Source of the DNA: Candidatus Competibacteraceae bacterium
Lineage (GTDB): Bacteria; Pseudomonadota; Gammaproteobacteria; Competibacterales; Competibacteraceae
DNA: 5,124 nt
Assembly (NCBI GenBank): GCA_012032855.1
Contig: JAAUQA010000296.1
Span: forward strand, 1 to 5,124
Reading direction: 5' to 3'
The translations under genes were made by a program, and so were the position numbers. The first letter of the stretch is position 1. Each line of letters starts with the position of its first letter. The notes beneath the pieces were generated by a model. The model saw only the letters and a list, made by a program, of their open reading frames with translations. It was not told where the DNA came from and did not search any database. Positions 1 to 5,124 of the stretch are shown one piece after another.

Positions 1-27
1 GAACAGCCAGAAATAGGCGAGTGACAT
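1..27 (-). CDS. TRAP transporter large permease (DctM type), first nine codons
   Basis: An ATG at 27-25 opens a frame reading MSLAYFWLF that runs off the window edge. It starts six bases after the stop codon of the small-permease fragment, the usual tight spacing of dctQ-dctM pairs. A short hydrophobic start of this kind fits DctM proteins, the multi-spanning inner-membrane subunit that carries substrate with the small subunit and a periplasmic binding protein. Nine codons cannot prove this. The call rests on gene order and on recognising the upstream gene. A purine-rich stretch (GGAAAGCGAG) inside the end of the upstream gene could serve as ribosome binding site, although its spacing is long. 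Confidence 0.45.
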
Positions 28-33
28 GGGCGG

Positions 34-189
34 TTACTCGCTTTCCGGTGAAGGATCGACGCGTTGCAGATCGTAGCTCCGGTCGCCACTCAGCAGTGCC
101 GCGACGTCCCGGCAGACGAGCTCGAGCCCGGCCAGCATCATCAAGATGAAGGCTGCCGGCACGATCGTGTAGAACCAGCCCATCTGGGA
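34..189 (-). pseudogene. TRAP transporter small permease (DctQ type), C-terminal fragment
   Basis: One minus-strand frame reads SQMGWFYTIVPAAFILMML, followed by a charged tail that ends ...DPSPESE and a TAA stop at 36-34. A tryptophan/tyrosine-containing turn, then a 'P-x-x-F-x-L-M' membrane helix and a short cytoplasmic tail, is typical of the last helix of DctQ small subunits of TRAP transporters, which take up small organic acids or similar solutes using a sodium gradient. Only about 50 codons are present, where the family usually has roughly 160-200. Upstream of about 190 the same frame turns into nonsense (CRPRTSQ-like) because the DNA there codes for the MscS-type channel in another frame. 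The gene is therefore truncated at its 5' end with no start of its own beyond the internal ATG at 183. The family call is from pattern recognition and is moderately sure. Confidence 0.55.
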
Positions 190-1214
190 GCGGCAGGGTC
201 GAGTAGATTGGAGCTTTTGGCATACTGGCGGTCTTCCTCTACTTGCCGCGCTAAAGTATCATCGCGGGAAATATCAATCGCCACATTGCCGGGTTGTTCG
301 GCATGGACCACGGGCTCAACGGCAGCAGCCGGTCTGCGTAGCACGCGAACGTTATAGGTTGGATCCGGCACATCAATACCGGCAGCGGCAAACGCCTGCG
401 TGACCAAGCGGATCGCCTCGCTTTTCACTTTAAGGAAGTCGGCCTGCTGCTGATCTATCCAACCCGCCACGAATAAATCGATAGTGTAGTTACCAAGGCT
501 GTCGACCAGGCAAACCGGTGATGGCTCGTCAAGCACTCCTACCATGACCCGTAGAGTATCCAGCGCCACTTGTTGGGCTTCCAGCAAAGCAGTATTGGGT
601 GCGACGCCAACGGTAAAACTAAAGCGGCGCAGGGGATTGCGACTGTAGTTAACGATAGTCGCTTTGAACACGGTGGCGTTCGGTATGCGTACCGTATCAC
701 CATCGAAGGTCAGCAAAATCGTGGCCCGCGAGGTCAATCTAGCGATGCGACCCTCGAAACCTTCAATCAACACGTGATCGTCAGGCGCAAACGGTTGCCG
801 TAAGCTAAGCAAAATACTGGTGATGTAGTTTTCTACCGAATCGCGCAGGGCAAAACTAATCGCCAAACTGATCAGACCCGCAGCACCGAGCAGAGTCCCC
901 ACAGCGCGTGTGGCGTCCAGTAAATCCAGCGCCAACAGCACCCCGAGCAAAAACACAGCGACCTTGACAAATTGTTGCACCAGGTCACGCAGAAACATAT
1001 TCGGCGCGAGATGCTTGAATAGGAACTCCCAGCTTGTAATAAATCGTGCTATCAGCGCAAATGCCCCCACGACACTTAACGCCAACACTAACAGCGGCAA
1101 ATAACTCACGAAGTCGTAACCGTAGCCCTGCAGCTTGGCCACGGTTGGCAGCAAGCGGCGGCGTACGTCGCGGGTTTCCTGCAATTCGTTGATTAACTCG
1201 ACGACGCCTTCCAC
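141..1214 (-). CDS. MscS-family mechanosensitive ion channel, main part (frameshifted from its 5' end)
   Basis: This frame encodes the membrane and cytoplasmic parts of a small-conductance mechanosensitive channel, which opens under membrane tension to release solutes during hypo-osmotic shock. Residues 1-12 (EGVVELINEL) are the end of a BON domain. Hydrophobic helices follow at about 36-59 and 82-100, then the pore helix and its extension at about 105-140 (TLLGAAGLISLAISFALRDS), then the beta domain with the family motif IPNATVFKATIVNYSRNP at 177-194, and an alpha/beta domain to about 294. The first codon, GTG at 1214, is only a formal start. The same frame is open upstream to a TGA at 1322-1320, and the natural N-terminus lies in the next entry, one base out of frame. 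The expected C-terminus LLDPAAPR (residues 337-344) is followed by 12 codons of unrelated sequence to a TGA. As it stands the product would lack signal peptide and most of the BON domain, so this is a pseudogene or a sequencing error. Confidence 0.88.
   Translation of the reverse strand: MEGVVELINELQETRDVRRRLLPTVAKLQGYGYDFVSYLPLLVLALSVVGAFALIARFITSWEFLFKHLAPNMFLRDLVQQFVKVAVFLLGVLLALDLLDATRAVGTLLGAAGLISLAISFALRDSVENYITSILLSLRQPFAPDDHVLIEGFEGRIARLTSRATILLTFDGDTVRIPNATVFKATIVNYSRNPLRRFSFTVGVAPNTALLEAQQVALDTLRVMVGVLDEPSPVCLVDSLGNYTIDLFVAGWIDQQQADFLKVKSEAIRLVTQAFAAAGIDVPDPTYNVRVLRRPAAAVEPVVHAEQPGNVAIDISRDDTLARQVEEDRQYAKSSNLLDPAAPRWAGSTRSCRQPSS
180..195. other. Junction joining a channel gene to a transporter gene
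   Basis: Right of this point the minus strand codes for the MscS-type channel up to its expected C-terminus (LLDPAAPR, last codon 185-183). Left of it a different frame codes for the last helix of a TRAP small permease. The channel frame then reads 12 more unrelated codons before a TGA at 143-141. Two unrelated coding sequences thus meet with no intergenic space, each missing the part that would face the other. No insertion-sequence end, long repeat or tRNA is visible at the join. It may be a deletion, an illegitimate recombination or an assembly chimera. Confidence 0.5.
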
Positions 1215-1507
1215 CCGCCGGGCAGTACGCTCGGCTTGCTCGCTAGTTTGCCGGACGGCACCTCGCCGCGTAATGTCACCACACCTGCATCTACTGTAAT
1301 CTGAACTGATTCCAGACCATCAAGATTGTCAAAAATCTCCTGCAGCCGCCGTTCGATGGCACGATCATCAGCACCGGTATTGTCAACCTCAACGGTTGCT
1401 CCAGGAGCTATTTCAGTGGGCTGATCCTGGGCCAGGGACTCTGAACAGAATACGAGAACAAGGCTCAACCACAGCCAAACGGCAATAAAGCGTGGAATTA
1501 AAACCAT
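1193..1507 (-). CDS. Signal peptide and BON domain, 5' part of the MscS-type channel gene
   Basis: With ATG 1507 as start, residues 1-26 form a classical signal peptide (MVLIPRFIAVWLWLSLVLVF, then CSESLA) with a likely cut before QDQPTE. A BON domain follows from about residue 47 (DDRAIERRLQEIFDNLDGLE) to GVVTLRGEVPSGKLAS at 75-90. BON domains are small alpha/beta modules thought to bind phospholipid, so this one should sit in the periplasm ahead of the channel. The last 14 codons (KPSVLPGGWKASSS) are out-of-frame sequence after the frameshift. The stop overlaps the following frame by 22 bases. The frame is open further upstream to 1747, but those 80 codons overlap the PAP2 remnant in another frame and resemble nothing, so I start at the signal peptide. 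No strong Shine-Dalgarno sequence precedes ATG 1507. An intact gene would encode about 440 residues. Confidence 0.72.
   Translation of the reverse strand: MVLIPRFIAVWLWLSLVLVFCSESLAQDQPTEIAPGATVEVDNTGADDRAIERRLQEIFDNLDGLESVQITVDAGVVTLRGEVPSGKLASKPSVLPGGWKASSS
1230..1250 (-). other. -1 frameshift site within the BON-MscS gene
   Basis: Upstream codons read GEVPSGKLAS in one frame. Downstream codons read EQAERTARRVEGVVEL in another. The two join smoothly as a BON-domain end if one base is re-read around 1241-1236 (GCGAGCAAGC on the minus strand), which means one base is missing compared with an intact gene. Past this point the upstream frame gives an unrelated tail and a TAA at 1195-1193. No X-XXY-YYZ slippery heptamer is visible here, so programmed frameshifting has no sequence support. 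Confidence 0.75.
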
Positions 1508-1621
1508 TGCTTTTAGTGCGGTAAGTTCAATCGGCAAAAACACCTTAATCGAAACCTTTTTACTCAACATGAAATTGAAATCCATGACCAATATCGCATA
1601 CGCCGACTGCAGCGTGTTTAG

Positions 1622-1637
1622 CATGACCATTGTCATG
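1622..1637. repeat. Short inverted repeat CATGAC-catt-GTCATG
   Basis: Perfect 6-base arms flank a 4-base loop, at the 3' end of the PAP2 remnant and overlapping its TGA stop. It has no T-run and modest GC, so it is a weak terminator candidate at best. It could be a small protein-binding site or chance. Confidence 0.35.
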
Positions 1638-1806
1638 GGCCATACGGCGGCGTTACGGCGGATGAGACCGTTGGAGAACGTTGCCATTGTTCGAAACAGT
1701 GCGCGATCAACTAAAACAGTAACCCCCATACGCCACCCGCCGTCCAACCTGCCAGCACGTCGGTCGGCTAATGCACACCGAGATAGACCCGACTGAAGCC
1801 CACCAT
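1633..1806 (-). pseudogene. PAP2-family phosphatase remnant, C-terminal part
   Basis: A minus-strand frame reads MVGFSRVYLGVH, stop, PTDVLAGWTAGGVWGLLF, stop, LIAHCFEQWQRSPTV..., ending at TGA 1635-1633. SRVYLGVH-x-PTD is the third catalytic signature of PAP2 phosphatases (SRx5Hx3D, with the catalytic-site His and Asp). These are membrane enzymes that dephosphorylate lipid phosphates such as phosphatidate or undecaprenyl pyrophosphate. The two in-frame stops are TAG at 1770-1768, where the family usually has Tyr, Trp or Phe, and TAG at 1713-1711, where a hydrophobic residue is expected; each could be a single TGG to TAG change. The earlier signatures (Kx6RP and PSGH) are absent. Upstream of about 1812 the frame loses similarity and meets TAA at 1854-1852. 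It is a dead fragment of about 57 codons. With its short flanks it accounts for the stretch from 1508 to 1864, where I see no other gene. Confidence 0.78.
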
Positions 1807-1864
1807 GAAAGTAGTCGGACGAACCACAAACTTATGCGTTAAATGCGCTCTTTAGGTTTCTTAA

Positions 1865-2146
1865 TCAAGCGGTTAGCCAACGCATTCTCCTAAAAAACTC
1901 GGTATATATTGGCGGCAAAAAGCCGTCAATGTCCACGCTGCATTCTAGCTCACTGCACGCAAGCCTTGACATTTGGCCACCATGTTGGTGCGGCAATACC
2001 GCAGATAGGCCCCTTCGGTGTTCCATAAGTTGAACGACGCTATCCCACAGCCAGGCAGGGGCTTTGATCTTGCTGCGGTCGCCGGTCTCCAGAAATTCGA
2101 GCCAGTCGGCCCGCTGCTGATTGCTTAATGGGTTGCACGGCGTCAT
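1865..2146 (-). CDS. Small hypothetical protein downstream of recD2
   Basis: I do not recognise this protein. From ATG 2146 it has 93 residues. It begins MTPCNPLSNQQRADWLEFLE, is moderately polar with several Trp (WLEF, PAWLWDSV), has a middle segment HRRGLSAVLPHQHGGQMSRL, two Cys in CSELEC and a basic aromatic end (YTEFFRRMRWLTA). There is no signal peptide or clear membrane helix. ATG 2146 is chosen because AGGA lies nine bases upstream (2159-2156). The frame is open to a GTG at 2227 (120 residues, 22 bases after the recD2 stop), with another ATG at 2188, but neither has a good ribosome binding site. It is codirectional with recD2 and could be cotranscribed with it. It lies next to decayed genes, so it may itself be a remnant or a non-functional frame. 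Confidence 0.5.
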   Translation of the reverse strand: MTPCNPLSNQQRADWLEFLETGDRSKIKAPAWLWDSVVQLMEHRRGLSAVLPHQHGGQMSRLACSELECSVDIDGFLPPIYTEFFRRMRWLTA

Positions 2147-2249
2147 AAATGCAGATCCTGCTATTTGACTGCCGACCTCACATTTCATTAGCTCACTCTG
2201 GGGGCCATTAAAGAGCGTAGCTAACACAAGCGGGCCGGTTTACAACAAC

Positions 2250-4469
2250 TCAGGGAGGCGTCAAAGTCAGCAACTCGTCAGCGGACGCCAAACGAGCGGC
2301 AAGATTAGTCAGCCGCCGCCTCGCCCGCACGGTTCTTACTGCTATCTGCAACGCTTTGGCTTGCCCAATCAGCACAACCAGATTTTTACCACGGGTCACC
2401 CCGGTATACAGCAGATTGCGCTCCAACAAGGTGTAATGCTGGGTGGATACCGGCATCACCACGGCGGGGTATTCGGAACCCTGACTCTTGTGAATAGTAG
2501 CAGCATAAGCCAGCGCCACCTCGTCCAATTCATCGAAGGTGTATTCGACCAAGCGACCGTCGAAGTCGATAGCGATGGAACCGGGGTCCGGGTTGATGTG
2601 GCGGATACAGCCGATATCGCCATTAAAGACTTCTTTGTCGTAATTATTGACGGTCTGCAACACTTTATCGCCCGCCGCATAGTTCCAGCCGTAGCGGCTG
2701 ACTTTAGGGCCGGGGTCCGGATTCAGGCGTTGCTGCAGTTCGCCGTTGAGCGCACGCGCCCCGAGTGCGCCTCGGTTCATCGGGGTGAGTACTTGAATAT
2801 CACGGATGGGATGAAAACCGAACCGTTGCGGAATGCGTTCGGTCACCACCTGCATCAACTTGGCGAAAATCTCTTCCGGTGTTTCGGCGGGAATCCAATA
2901 GAAATCGCTTAGCGTGTCGTTTTCAATAGTCGCATCAAGTGTCTGGCCGCGATTGATGCGATGGGCGTTGATAATAATCCGCGATTGGGCGGCCTGTCGG
3001 AATACCTCGGTGAGCCGCACAGTGGGAATGGTTTGCGAAGCAATCAAATCGGACAACACTGCGCCCGGACCCACCGACGGTAGTTGATCCACATCGCCGA
3101 CCATTAATACCGCAGCGTGATCGGGAATCGCACGTAACACTTGCTGGGCCAACACGATGTCGATCATGGATATTTCGTCGATCACTACGCAATCCGCATC
3201 CAGCGGGTGATCCTGACGGCGTTTGAAGCCACGCGTTTTCGGATCGAACTCCAATAAGCGATGCAAGGTTTTGGCTTCTAAGCCGGTCGCCTCGCTGAGT
3301 CTTTTAGCAGCGCGACCCGTGGGAGCGGCCAATAACACCTTAACGTGGCGGGCGCGGAGTATCCGCAAGATGCTATTCACCACCGTGGTCTTGCCGACAC
3401 CGGGACCACCGGTGAGAATGGTGACTTTGCTATTGCAAGTCCGCGCAACCGCTTGGTATTGCGATTCAGACAGAGTAAGACCGGTTTGCTTCTGCACCCA
3501 ATCCAACGCTTGCTCGCTCTTGATGCCATTCCACGGTGGTAGACCCCGTAACAAGCGTTTGAGATGTTGCGCGACCTCCGTTTCAGCGCGATGCAAAGCC
3601 GCTAGAAACAAACAAGGTTGATCGTTGATCGGTTCATTGACTAACCGGCCTAGCCCGACTTCCATATCGATGGCTTGCACGATAACTGGATCGGGAATAG
3701 TCAACAAACGCACCGCGGTTTCGCATAAGTGCAGCCGTTCGGCAGCGCAATGGCCTTGACTGCCGAGTTCTTGCAATACGTGCCGCACACCGGCCTGCGC
3801 ACGGATCAGGGCATCATTCGGAATCCCCAGGCGTTGAGCCAGTTCGTCAGCGGTTTTGAAGCCGATGCCGTGAATATCCAGAGCGAGCCGATAGGGATTT
3901 TCCCGGACTTGCTCGACCGCTGTATCGCCGTAGGTCTTATAGATACGCACTGCCCGGGCTGAGCCCACTCCGTGCGATTGCAAGAACACCATAATCTCGC
4001 GAACGACTTTCTGTTCAGCCCATGCGGAAATCACTTGTGCCTTGCGTTTGGGGCCAATGCCGGGTAATTCAGTGAGCCGATCCGGGTGTTGCTCAATCAC
4101 ATCGAAGACTTGCTCACCGAACGCGTGCACCAGTCGTTTGGCGAAGTGCGGGCCGATTCCCCGCACCATGCCCGAAGACAAATACTTTTCGATGCCTTCA
4201 CGGGTGCTGGGTGGTACTACAGCAAGTTGCCGGGCTTTGAACTGTAAGCCGTACTGCCGGTCGTTGACCCATATGCCCTGACATTCGATATATTCACCCG
4301 CCGTGACTGTGGCGGCTGCCCCCGTGACGGTTACCAATTCTCGATGCCCGCGCACCTTGACCCGCAGCACGCAGTACCCGTTCTCCGGATTGTGAAATGT
4401 GACCCGTTCGATGCCGCCGTTCAGGCGTTCCAGTGGCGCGTTTGGCTGTGGTTGAGAAAATTGCGGCAT
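2250..4469 (-). CDS. recD2: RecD2-type ATP-dependent DNA helicase
   Basis: This is a complete 739-residue superfamily 1B helicase of the RecD2 (YrrC) type, a 5'-3' DNA helicase linked to DNA repair and genome stability that works without RecB and RecC. An N-terminal OB-like domain (residues 15-85) is followed by helix-hairpin-helix repeats ([10 protein letters not shown] at 134-143; [18 protein letters not shown] at 199-216) and then the motor. The motor shows Walker [10 protein letters not shown] at 354-362, motif Ia [10 protein letters not shown] at 382-391, Walker B VIDEIS at 429-434, motif [18 protein letters not shown] at 458-472, the VFRQ arginine motif at 489-492, an SH3-like insert around [21 protein letters not shown] (600-620), and the late motifs [12 protein letters not shown] (657-668) and [10 protein letters not shown] (686-695). 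Length and motif order match the family, with no visible damage. ATG 4469 is supported by AAGAG six bases upstream. The long N-terminal region and HhH repeats separate it from the RecBCD subunit RecD. Confidence 0.96.
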   Translation of the reverse strand: MPQFSQPQPNAPLERLNGGIERVTFHNPENGYCVLRVKVRGHRELVTVTGAAATVTAGEYIECQGIWVNDRQYGLQFKARQLAVVPPSTREGIEKYLSSGMVRGIGPHFAKRLVHAFGEQVFDVIEQHPDRLTELPGIGPKRKAQVISAWAEQKVVREIMVFLQSHGVGSARAVRIYKTYGDTAVEQVRENPYRLALDIHGIGFKTADELAQRLGIPNDALIRAQAGVRHVLQELGSQGHCAAERLHLCETAVRLLTIPDPVIVQAIDMEVGLGRLVNEPINDQPCLFLAALHRAETEVAQHLKRLLRGLPPWNGIKSEQALDWVQKQTGLTLSESQYQAVARTCNSKVTILTGGPGVGKTTVVNSILRILRARHVKVLLAAPTGRAAKRLSEATGLEAKTLHRLLEFDPKTRGFKRRQDHPLDADCVVIDEISMIDIVLAQQVLRAIPDHAAVLMVGDVDQLPSVGPGAVLSDLIASQTIPTVRLTEVFRQAAQSRIIINAHRINRGQTLDATIENDTLSDFYWIPAETPEEIFAKLMQVVTERIPQRFGFHPIRDIQVLTPMNRGALGARALNGELQQRLNPDPGPKVSRYGWNYAAGDKVLQTVNNYDKEVFNGDIGCIRHINPDPGSIAIDFDGRLVEYTFDELDEVALAYAATIHKSQGSEYPAVVMPVSTQHYTLLERNLLYTGVTRGKNLVVLIGQAKALQIAVRTVRARRRLTNLAARLASADELLTLTPP

Positions 4470-4475
4470 ACATGG

Positions 4476-4480
4476 CTCTT
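4476..4480 (-). promoter_or_regulatory. Ribosome binding site of recD2
   Basis: AAGAG on the minus strand lies six bases before ATG 4469-4467. It decides the start against the ATG at 4473-4471, which is in another frame and leads to a short shadow reading. Confidence 0.55.
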
Positions 4481-4531
4481 TGTGAAAAACAGGGTAGGAA
4501 TCCGGTGATTAAGATCAATAAAATGAATAAA

Positions 4532-4540
4532 ATCATAGCA
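4532..4540 (-). promoter_or_regulatory. Possible extended -10 promoter for recD2
   Basis: On the minus strand the nine bases read TGCTATGAT, a TGn element joined to a -10 hexamer one base from consensus. About 17 bases further upstream there is only a poor -35, as is common for extended -10 promoters. Transcription would begin near 4525 and leave a leader of about 55 bases before ATG 4469. The surrounding stretch is AT-rich and contains a tandem AATAAAAT (4517-4524 and 4526-4533 on the plus strand). It would give recD2 its own promoter, separate from the kinase gene 163 bases upstream. This is inference from sequence match only. Confidence 0.4.
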
Positions 4541-4547
4541 TTCTATG
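4534..4547. repeat. Short inverted repeat CATAG-catt-CTATG over the putative promoter
   Basis: Perfect 5-base arms flank a 4-base spacer and overlap the proposed -10 element of recD2. Its position would suit an operator or simply reflect AT-rich promoter sequence. It is too short to call a terminator and no T-run follows it. Confidence 0.3.
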
Positions 4548-4632
4548 TGCCTTCCGGTATATATCACTATTCCAATGGCTCCGCTGATGGCAATACCGAA
4601 GAGCGAGCGCTGCGGTCTGTGAAAAAAGCTAT

Positions 4633-5124
4633 TTATTGGGCCTGATCGATTGGCAGGCGAATCGCCACAGTTAGCCCGCCAGTAGGTTCATTACTCGCGG
4701 ATATTTCGCCACCATGCAGGCATATGGCGCGTTTAGCGATAGCCAGCCCGAGCCCGTAACCACCGCTTTTACGGTCGCGGGCGTCATCAACCCGAACGAA
4801 CGGTTCAAATAATTTCGTCAACATCTCTTCAGGTACGCCAGGACCGTGGTCGCGTACCTGAATCAGCAGCCAACCGCTGTGATCATGGCCCTGCTGCAGT
4901 GAGATATCCACCGAAGTATTCTGATCGGTGTATTTGGCCGCATTACGCACTACATTTTCCAACGCGCTTCTCAGCAGGGCTTCATTGGCTTCAATGGTTG
5001 CCGATACGCTATTGACGATCCGCACCTGACGATTAAACGCATGCGCCTCATAATCCGTACTTTCAACTATGTCCTGCAAAAGAACAGTGAGATCGACCGG
5101 TTCCGTATGGGTAAGCGCCGTACC
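4633..5124 (-). CDS. Sensor histidine kinase, CpxA-like, C-terminal part (cut by window edge)
   Basis: The last 163 residues of a two-component sensor kinase are visible. The start lies beyond 5124, and the frame reads GTALTHTEPVDLTVLLQDIV from the edge. Counting from the edge, residues 49-66 carry the N box (LLRSALENVVRNAAKYT), 89-98 the G1 box (QVRDHGPGVP), 105-109 the F box (LFEPF), and 120-128 the G2 box (SGGYGLGLA), followed by LHGG and a final GGLTVAIRLPI. This is the complete ATP-binding catalytic domain (HATPase_c). The phosphorylated His, any HAMP domain and the sensor region lie outside. The pattern VDL..LL.DIV....YEA before the N box and RVDDARDRKSGG resembles CpxA-type kinases, which sense envelope stress, but the sensor domain would be needed to say so. 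The stop is TAA 4635-4633. The 163 bases that follow have no clear terminator. The partner response regulator probably lies further upstream, beyond the window. Confidence 0.92.
   Translation of the reverse strand, partial: GTALTHTEPVDLTVLLQDIVESTDYEAHAFNRQVRIVNSVSATIEANEALLRSALENVVRNAAKYTDQNTSVDISLQQGHDHSGWLLIQVRDHGPGVPEEMLTKLFEPFVRVDDARDRKSGGYGLGLAIAKRAICLHGGEISASNEPTGGLTVAIRLPIDQAQ

Noticed and set aside
1225..1255. Programmed -1 ribosomal frameshifting in the channel gene
   Set aside because: There is no slippery heptamer of the X-XXY-YYZ type and no obvious downstream stem. A lost base explains the break more simply.
1508..1747. Upstream extension of the BON-domain frame to 1747
   Set aside because: These 80 codons overlap the PAP2 remnant in another frame. 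A clear signal peptide begins at ATG 1507, so the extension is accidental.
2361..2912. Plus-strand 183-residue frame opposite recD2
   Set aside because: It lies wholly antisense to the strongly conserved helicase motifs of recD2, so it is a shadow of that coding frame. Its composition looks random.
4600..4632. Rho-independent terminator after the kinase gene
   Set aside because: A T-run (CTTTTTTC on the minus strand) lies just after the stop codon, but no GC-rich hairpin precedes it.
4433..4645. Plus-strand 70-residue frame across the recD2 start and the gap to the kinase gene
   Set aside because: It overlaps the recD2 N-terminus and the end of the kinase gene, has no ribosome binding site near a start, and its sequence resembles no family. 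The gap fits a promoter region better.
1..5124. CRISPR arrays, tRNA or rRNA genes, insertion sequences, phage genes, a defence system
   Set aside because: I looked for regularly spaced repeats, tRNA-arm motifs, transposase-like motifs and terminal repeats and saw none. RecD2 and a sensor kinase side by side are not by themselves evidence of a defence system.

Overview
The window looks like bacterial chromosomal DNA, most likely from a gammaproteobacterium. The clues are a CpxA-like sensor kinase, a full-length RecD2-type helicase, a BON-domain MscS-family channel with a signal peptide, and TRAP-transporter permease ends. The genus cannot be told from this sequence. Everything I can support as coding lies on the minus strand, so the genes are transcribed from right to left.

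In transcription order: (a) 5124-4633 is the C-terminal end of a sensor histidine kinase whose start lies outside the window. (b) 4632-4470 is an AT-rich gap that holds a plausible extended -10 promoter, a small inverted repeat and the ribosome binding site of the next gene. (c) 4469-2250 is a complete recD2-type helicase gene with all its helicase motifs, and it is the only large intact gene here. (d) 2146-1865 (or from 2227) is a small hypothetical protein that I do not recognise. (e) 1806-1633 is the decayed C-terminal end of a PAP2-family phosphatase. It keeps the SRx5Hx3D signature but carries two in-frame TAG stops and lacks the rest of the gene. (f) 1507-141 is a BON-domain MscS-family mechanosensitive channel gene, split by a -1 frameshift near 1240 and running past its expected C-terminus. 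(g) 189-34 is the C-terminal tail of a TRAP transporter small permease (DctQ type), followed by the first nine codons of the large permease (DctM type) at the window edge.

The right half (kinase, recD2) looks healthy. The left third (1-1850) shows repeated damage: a remnant gene, a frameshift, and an abrupt join at about 180-195 where the channel gene runs into the middle of an unrelated transporter gene. That join is either a real deletion or rearrangement, or a chimeric assembly. The sequence alone cannot separate the two. I found no CRISPR array, tRNA, rRNA or insertion sequence, and no convincing new multi-gene system. The unusual content is gene decay and the fusion point.
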